This document shows positions 59,901 through 64,000 of a DNA stretch of 64,000 nucleotides, piece by piece. Under the pieces are notes generated by a model. That model was not told where the DNA came from. It did no database searches and saw only the letters and a program-made list of their open reading frames with translations. The translations under genes were made by a program, and so were the position numbers. This DNA comes from Bisporella sp. PMI_857 (lineage: Eukaryota; Ascomycota; Leotiomycetes; Helotiales; Helotiaceae), in NCBI GenBank assembly GCA_021307315.1, contig JAJSPD010000005.1, positions 248,001 to 312,000 of the forward strand, in the 5' to 3' direction. Every line of letters begins with the position of its first letter. The first letter of the stretch is position 1.

Positions 59901-62900
59901 TTTCTTAGCTAAAACAGTAGCTAGATAGGTCATTATATGATTAGGAATGTACCGCAGCATCTAGACAGTGCCTGCCTGGCTGAGGAGGCGATACCTTGAT
60001 GAGTGGGTATACCCTCAGGTCTGACTCGACTTGCACATGAACACCCTATTCTGCTTCAAATGGCGCACTTTCTATTGATTGAAATAAGCACGTCATGCGA
60101 TATCCAGGATATTGGAACACCATGATACCTTCAATTCCCTCAAAACTGGATAAGAAAACCAGTAGGTATGTCTGCCTCGACCGAGGTCCTCAAATTGAGA
60201 CCATAGTAATATTAGGAAGTGCACTCTATACACCCGTCAAGTAATGAAAACTTCAGTGAGTGTTTCCCTGCTACTCTCCATATGTTCCAAGTGGTTGGAC
60301 AGAAATCGTACAGTGTGAAAGTTCACAGGGATGTTAGTGCAAGGAAGATACTTCACTAGCGTTGATAAATTATTGAACAATGTTAAATATGAACTGAAGC
60401 AAAAACTCTAAACCCCCGTCAATCCGAGCGACAAAAGCTCAGCGGACAATCGATTTTGATGAACCATTTCGAACCAGTCCATTTCACTTCTGGACTGTCA
60501 GCCGGAACATGCCCCGACGATATGTCTGCCGAGCCATAAGTACGAATTATCATACATACAGACCGTATCGTCTAGAGCATGTTAGTTCCGTGTGCAATTT
60601 TGGCGAATGCTGGTGATCTACTTTGTTGGCCGGCGTCTATGAAGTAGTTCGGGGTATAACTTACGGGGAGACAACTGGTATGTAGGTTTAATCTCTATTT
60701 CAAGACCTTCTCTGCCCTATGCAGTGCCAGCAGCATTGTTAATATGGCACAGTGAGTGGAGAGGGGCTAGGCTAGAGTGGCCCAGACTGGACCCGCGATT
60801 TTCCCTCCAAAAAATATAGAGCTGCAGGCCGAACTCACAGAATTACCCGTATGCTGCAATATGTAATCTAGTCTGGTCAGTAGAAGGTCCCATACTGAGA
60901 ACGGTACTCCTGAAACCAATATGGCTTACACATAAGGAGTGGCAGCTGAGGTCGAAGCGTGGAGACAGAGAACAGAAAATAGTAATCTACTGGATTTTTG
61001 AACTTTTGGAGCACCTTACGCAAACAAATTCAACACCAGAGGACAACTGACAAGCGAGGTTCGTAGTTCCAGTGAATTTATTGCCCGAAATAGACGTGGA
61101 TAATTACAATGCCAGGAGACGGGCCATAGAGGCTCGTTTTAGCAGCAGGCCATTTAGAGGACAATGTCTGAGCACCTGAGGTCACAATCGCAGTTTTAAA
61201 AGAGGTGACTCCACATTGACTTCAGAACTTTGGGTTTTCCATGGGAAACAAAAAATAAGACTCCTATCAGCGCAGTGCTTAGTCATTATGCTTTAGCAAG
61301 AGAAATCTAACATCTCTCTCAGATATTGGAGATGAGGCAATGAATCTTCTACTAGAGATGACAAACATACATTCGTATCCAAAGTCTTCCCCTAGCATAG
61401 CCATAAACGCTTCATATCCCATTATCCGAAGTCGAATTGTGCCAAGCCGCCTGGCTCTTATAGCTCCTAAACCATTCAACTTCGATGTCGATGGCAGCTA
61501 TCCAATACCTGTTGGATTCTCCTTAATTGTGCAACAATGTGTGTTTTCTGTGCATTATTGGACGATTGGCAACAATGCTGGCAAAATTTAGGTCAAGAAC
61601 TAAGTAGTTCTCTTGACGACCATGGAGCATCCTTCGTCAAATGTTATAGTTTATTCGATGTTGGATGTTGATCTCGGGTCTTGCATAGCTAGCAGCGCAA
61701 GGGGTCATTTTGTTAATGCTCCGAGGCTATATAGCTTGATGTCGACCAGCTTAAGTCTGTATATAATGACGTGAGATCAATCTGCGGCGCGCTTCTTGGG
61801 CCGGGGGGTAGATGCCCGTCCTTCGAGCGATCTTGATGACTGTGAAAAGATAAAAACTTGCTCTTGACCAACCGATGATAAGACCAGTTATGACTCAATA
61901 CCATGCTAATCGATAATAGCTTAACAGTTTCTGAACTACAATCAAGTCTGCTTACCAGCAAACTCACTCTGACCTAGTACATGGAAGGAGTTTCTGCGAG
62001 CATGCCACCAAAAAAAGAGGGTTCTCTGTATGTTATTCCGTGATTTCAAGCAAGATTGGTGAGATTGCACTAGGCAAACACGTCACTTCAAAGCCCCACT
62101 GAGCACAATCCGGTGAATAGAGCCACTCCGCGGTCAGCCAGCCAATACACCTCAACCTAGCACGGCTGGCCAGCACATACCAGAATCTTCTAGATTGAAT
62201 AAGCATCGGGCGCAATTCGGTAGGCTGGATGGAAGGTTGGAAATAGTGAACACCGGTATTGATTAAATGCTGAGTCATCTTAACACCAGGCTTAGGCAGA
62301 TTTTTGAATAGCTTAGATAGTGAACAGCCGATTGATGGGCAGCAGCGAATTAAGTGGATTACAAATTTGCAAGAGCATCAGGTAGGCTATGGCGGTAAAA
62401 TTCCAGACCAGTTACCTGCCTTGAAGAGGTTGGGAAGCAGGGAATGATTCTAAAAACGTTTAGATGAGGGTCAAACGGTATTGTGAGGGAAAGAGTGGAT
62501 GCTTGGCGGAAGCCTACGAGAGAACCAGAAATTTGCGCCTACCATACAAGTTGGTTGCATCGTTGGGTCTACTTCCAAGGAAAACGGGTCACAGCCGATC
62601 ACAGTGCTGAATAGGAGTGTGGCTGGATGGAAATTAATCGTATGGCTGCAGCCTGGTTGTAGCGCTTTGGCAAAATCTATTACTATAACTAAAAAGCACA
62701 AGCCTACGTGCAGCGTGCGAGTTTGTAGGAAGAGAGAATATATTTCATGGGGCTTGAAAGGATAACGGTGGACCAAGGGAACAGCCAATATCATTGTGGA
62801 TATTGAGTTAGCCTCGGTTTTTTGTTCCACCAGGATTCACGGCGGAGTTCATTCTCTTCCTCCATAGCTCAAACCTGGAGTTTCTACATCTTCGCATGAC

Positions 62901-64000
62901 ACACGCGATAGCTATAGGCGTCACATATTCGGACACCGAGAGGTCCTAACTACGTTATGCTGGTTACTCGAGGTGGAATATGTGGTGGAAATGAAGTTTC
63001 TGTAATAACTTCATCGCTTGTTACTATTTTAAAACGCAAATCCAAGACTATGGCGAGACTGAAGTTGTATCAGAGTTCTAGTGTGTCCCTCCGTCGGCGG
63101 AGCGTTACCTCATTGAGCAAATATTTCCAATCTCAATGTATATTGAGTCCACTGTGGCTCTTGCGTTTGTAGTGGATCTTCCCACTGCGGCGCAATAGAT
63201 GAGTAGCCTCAAATTTATCCTATTGACTCCTTTCAGGCAGCAATTGATACCAGCCTATCATTGCTTATCTTGTAGATCTCAGTATGAGGGATTGGCACGA
63301 TCTTGTAGACAAGAAGCATGCTTACCGGTCATTCTTCCGCACCGGAACATTGCCGTAGACAATATAAGATTAACCGGAGAATACTAGTCAACTTCCATGA
63401 TGGTTTATCGTTAGGTTTGTGGGATGAATAGAATGATTGGTGAGTACACAAAACGAAAGTATGCTTACAAAGGACGGATTCGGAGCTAGTCGTCAGCATA
63501 TTTAGATGATGAAGGATCATCGTGAAGAAAGAATTTTCAACAAGCGGTCCGCCAGAATTCAAACTACAGTCCCACAGAGGCATAGCAAAACTTTGATGAA
63601 CGACATAGGTCTCACCGCAGAACGCCAGCCTGGGGTATCCGTTTACGATCATCAATAGTTCATGCACAAGCGTATGGGCTTGATGAAACCTGTTGTTCGT
63701 ATTCTTGAAACAGAAAAAACGTGAGGAGAGTACGAATGAGGAAAATTGATAAATAGGCGGCTAGAATGCGACCCATGAGTTTTTCGAGCTGTGATGGAAC
63801 TTTGATGAGATTTTCAGGTCACAGCGCTGAACCACCGACAATAGCCATCCACCTATAATTTCTCACTGATAAAACATTAGACTATAAGAGTATAGGAGGT
63901 CAGCATATCCTTCGGTTTAAGGGCATATGCTCATGGAACAGGAGGAAGATCGTTTGTAGGGGTTACTCTATAATACTCTGCAGTTATAAATTCGTCAACC
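53901..64000. other. 10-kb gene-poor terminal region
   Basis: I find no gene I can support on either strand. There are microsatellites: a CAG-type run near 54331-54343, TG-rich near 55070-55110 and ATG near 57280-57306. ATG-started frames exist (59121-59552, 143 codons) without motifs. Near 63.66 kb on the minus strand a frame reads AHTLVHELLMIVNGYPRLAF and may be a decayed zinc-protease-like fragment. The region could be relict, regulatory or centromere-proximal; the sequence does not say which. Confidence 0.45.

Noticed and set aside
1..64000. CRISPR arrays, bacterial operons, tRNA or rRNA genes
   Set aside because: The window is eukaryotic. No regularly spaced repeats, Shine-Dalgarno-led operons or tRNA cloverleafs with A and B boxes were found by eye. 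A B-box-like GATTCAAATCC near 13628 lacks the rest of a tRNA.

Overview
The window looks like nuclear DNA of a filamentous ascomycete, most likely one of the Leotiomycetes (the class is inferred). Most genes carry several short introns (about 44-120 nt) with GTAAGT-like donors, CTAAC/CTGAC branch sites and YAG acceptors. The protein families are fungal: Zn2Cys6, C2H2 and bZIP regulators with fungal-specific domains, a NACHT receptor, an mpaB oxygenase, a UstYa-like protein, a GH78 rhamnosidase, a two-cupin quercetinase and fungal sugar porters. Exon joins were worked out by hand from reading frame, splice signals and recalled family patterns. No search was run.

Layout. 1-2.4 kb has no gene but holds a MITE-like element with 9-bp target duplications. 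2.4-6.5 kb is a NOD-like receptor gene (alpha/beta-hydrolase, NACHT, helical repeats, terminal membrane helix). 7.3-19.6 kb is an accessory pocket: NmrA-like reductase, EthD protein, Zn2Cys6 regulator, solo LTR with 5-bp target duplication, mpaB-family oxygenase, hotdog thioesterase and bZIP factor. These resemble tailoring and regulatory genes of secondary metabolism, but no synthase is present. 21.5-32.9 kb holds GH78 rhamnosidase, C2H2 regulator, quercetinase, alpha/beta-hydrolase and MFS sugar porter, in alternating orientation with two divergent promoters. I read this as a candidate intracellular flavonol-glycoside degradation cluster and regard it as the most interesting system here. 35.7-39.7 kb has an unrecognised 537-aa protein and a stomatin. 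43.6-49.0 kb has an orphan UstYa-like gene, a GC-rich secreted EEP-family phosphodiesterase and a quinate/sugar-type MFS transporter. 50.2-51.0 kb is the conserved ARP2/3 subunit 5. The last 13 kb is gene-poor, with one possible spliced transcript encoding very short peptides at 52.6-53.9 kb and scattered ORFs I cannot support.

How the genes may work together. In the proposed cluster the porter would import a flavonol rhamnoside. The rhamnosidase would release rhamnose and the quercetinase would open the flavonol to a depside plus CO. The hydrolase, divergently paired with the quercetinase, would split the depside, and the C2H2 factor would control the set. None of these enzymes shows a signal peptide, so the pathway would be cytosolic.
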